A DNA stretch of 7,869 nucleotides from contig CAZJKM010000117.1 in the NCBI GenBank assembly GCA_964546645.1, positions 1-7,869 on the forward strand, written 5' to 3'. The translations under genes and the position numbers were made by a program. The notes beneath the pieces were generated by a model, which was not told the DNA's origin, ran no database searches, and saw only the letters and a program-made list of their open reading frames with translations. Positions 7,801 through 7,869 of this stretch are shown one piece after another. This DNA comes from A37T11 sp964546645. GTDB lineage: Bacteria; Bacteroidota; Bacteroidia; Sphingobacteriales; Sphingobacteriaceae. How positions within the stretch are numbered: the first letter of the stretch is position 1; each line of letters begins with the position of its first letter.

Positions 7801-7869
7801 CCAGACCATCGGTTGGACGGTGTTCGGTGGCATGCTGATTGCCACCCTGCTGGCTATTTTCATTGTTCC
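4805..7869 (+). CDS. AcrB-type RND multidrug efflux permease (HAE1 family), 3' end outside window
   Basis: The open frame runs 1021 codons from ATG at 4805 to the window edge without a stop. AcrB has 1049 residues, so about 25-40 residues are missing. The start MISEVFIRRPV is typical of the family. TM1 covers about residues 13-31, TM2-TM6 about 338-500, TM7 about 541-558, and TM8 begins near 871; the two large periplasmic loops between them form the porter and docking domains. The proton-relay residues are present: Asp408-Asp409 in IGIVVDDAIVVVEA (AcrB D407/D408), Lys940 in GLAAKNAILIVEFAKE (AcrB K940) and Arg972 in LRPIIMTS (AcrB R971). The protein should therefore be an active proton-driven trimeric pump in the inner membrane, working with the adaptor and TolC proteins upstream. 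Several pocket phenylalanines known from AcrB are replaced (A137, M610, I615, L617), while F179 and probably F630 remain, so its substrate range may differ. Substrates cannot be named from sequence. Confidence 0.95.
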   Translation, partial: MISEVFIRRPVTSIVISILITLIGAIAITTLPISQYPNISPPTVTVTANYTGADAQTVEQTVTTLIESQINGTPGMRYMTSNSTSDGRSSITVTFDVGTDINIATLDVQNRVGIAEPALPETVRRLGVTTRKANTDALMMVSLISPNGTRDQKFLANYANLYVRDALMRVKGVGDVMAFGQPFSMRVWLDATKLSNLGLTPAEVNAAIQEQNIRIPGGNVGGRPQEDTQVFEFPVILDGDLNQEEEFEQIIVKTNPDGSVVYLKDIARVELGEFAYSITNKLNGQVSSGMMINQMPGGNAVETADGIYAALEELKANFPADVDYVVNYETVSVVKASINAVLTTLIEALILVTLVVFLFLQSGRATLIPVLAIPVSIVGTFIFFNLFGFSINNLTMLAFVLAIGIVVDDAIVVVEAVQHYIDRDKLSAPEATRRAMKDITAPVIAIGLILAAVFVPVGFIPGMVGLLYQQFAITIAVSVLLSAFIALTLTPALCALLLKPMHLDKNARGVNRWFYKFNTWFDRVTKRYSGGVRVAIKRTPLVLIILICIYIGAFGLFSAKPAGFIPNEDAGIFMTGINLPEGSSSQRTAAVLDELVEEFRKDHPEINNIMRISGINLLNRSFKPNGGTFFVQLKPWKERSRSSHQIIAAIQAKYRGYQKASIVPVSPPAVPGLGFSGGFSVQILDQQGREIKDFEAAVGRFIAAANQRPEIGNAYTLFSSRTPNYLVEVDREQAKRMGVSVASVYSTISSYLGSSYVNDFTRFGRNFRVVTQADTSFRMDIADINKLYVKNQQGNSVPLSTLVTHRIIESPSIINHFNIFRSIEVTGGAAPGYSSGDALTALEATAAETLGAGYTYEFAGISLQEKEAGNMTMIIFSLCILFVFLLLAALYESWSVPFSILLSVPLGLFGAILTLMFLPGLDNNIYAQIGLIAIIGLAAKNAILIVEFAKERVDMGMGLLKATLEAVKLRLRPIIMTSLAFILGIVPLMFSAGAGAISRQTIGWTVFGGMLIATLLAIFIV

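Overview
The window looks like a piece of a Bacteroidota genome, possibly of the Chitinophaga/Sphingobacteriia type. This is inferred from gene content and protein style, not from a marker gene. Supporting points are the absence of clear Shine-Dalgarno sequences before any start codon, a possible promoter resembling the Bacteroidota -33/-7 pattern, a lipoprotein-type efflux adaptor, and the gene order TetR - TolC - adaptor - RND pump. All genes are on the + strand. The run of ten Ns points to a draft assembly.

Positions 6-1548 hold one gene for a double-ATPase ABC protein resembling ModF, interrupted by the N run at 953-962. The N run puts the two halves in different reading frames. Removing it and restoring six bases rejoins them into a protein of about 512 residues. 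The first ATPase half has lost two catalytic residues and the second half is intact. An 84-base gap (1549-1632) follows, carrying a weak candidate promoter and two short direct repeats.

Positions 1633-7869 hold a four-gene multidrug-efflux operon. It encodes a TetR/AcrR-type repressor (1633-2214), a TolC-type outer-membrane channel (2229-3572), a lipoprotein periplasmic adaptor (3620-4771) and an AcrB-type RND inner-membrane pump (4805 to the window edge, lacking roughly its last 25-40 residues). Spacers are 14, 47 and 33 bases, which fits co-transcription. The last three proteins would form one tripartite pump that uses the proton gradient to move lipophilic or amphiphilic compounds out across both membranes. 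The TetR protein probably represses the operon, including its own gene, until a ligand binds.

I found no evidence of a new type of system. The points most worth checking are the mis-sized gap in the ABC gene, the asymmetric ATPase sites of that protein, and an RND drug pocket in which several phenylalanines known from AcrB are replaced while the proton-relay residues are kept. No RNA genes, mobile elements, CRISPR arrays or convincing terminators were seen.
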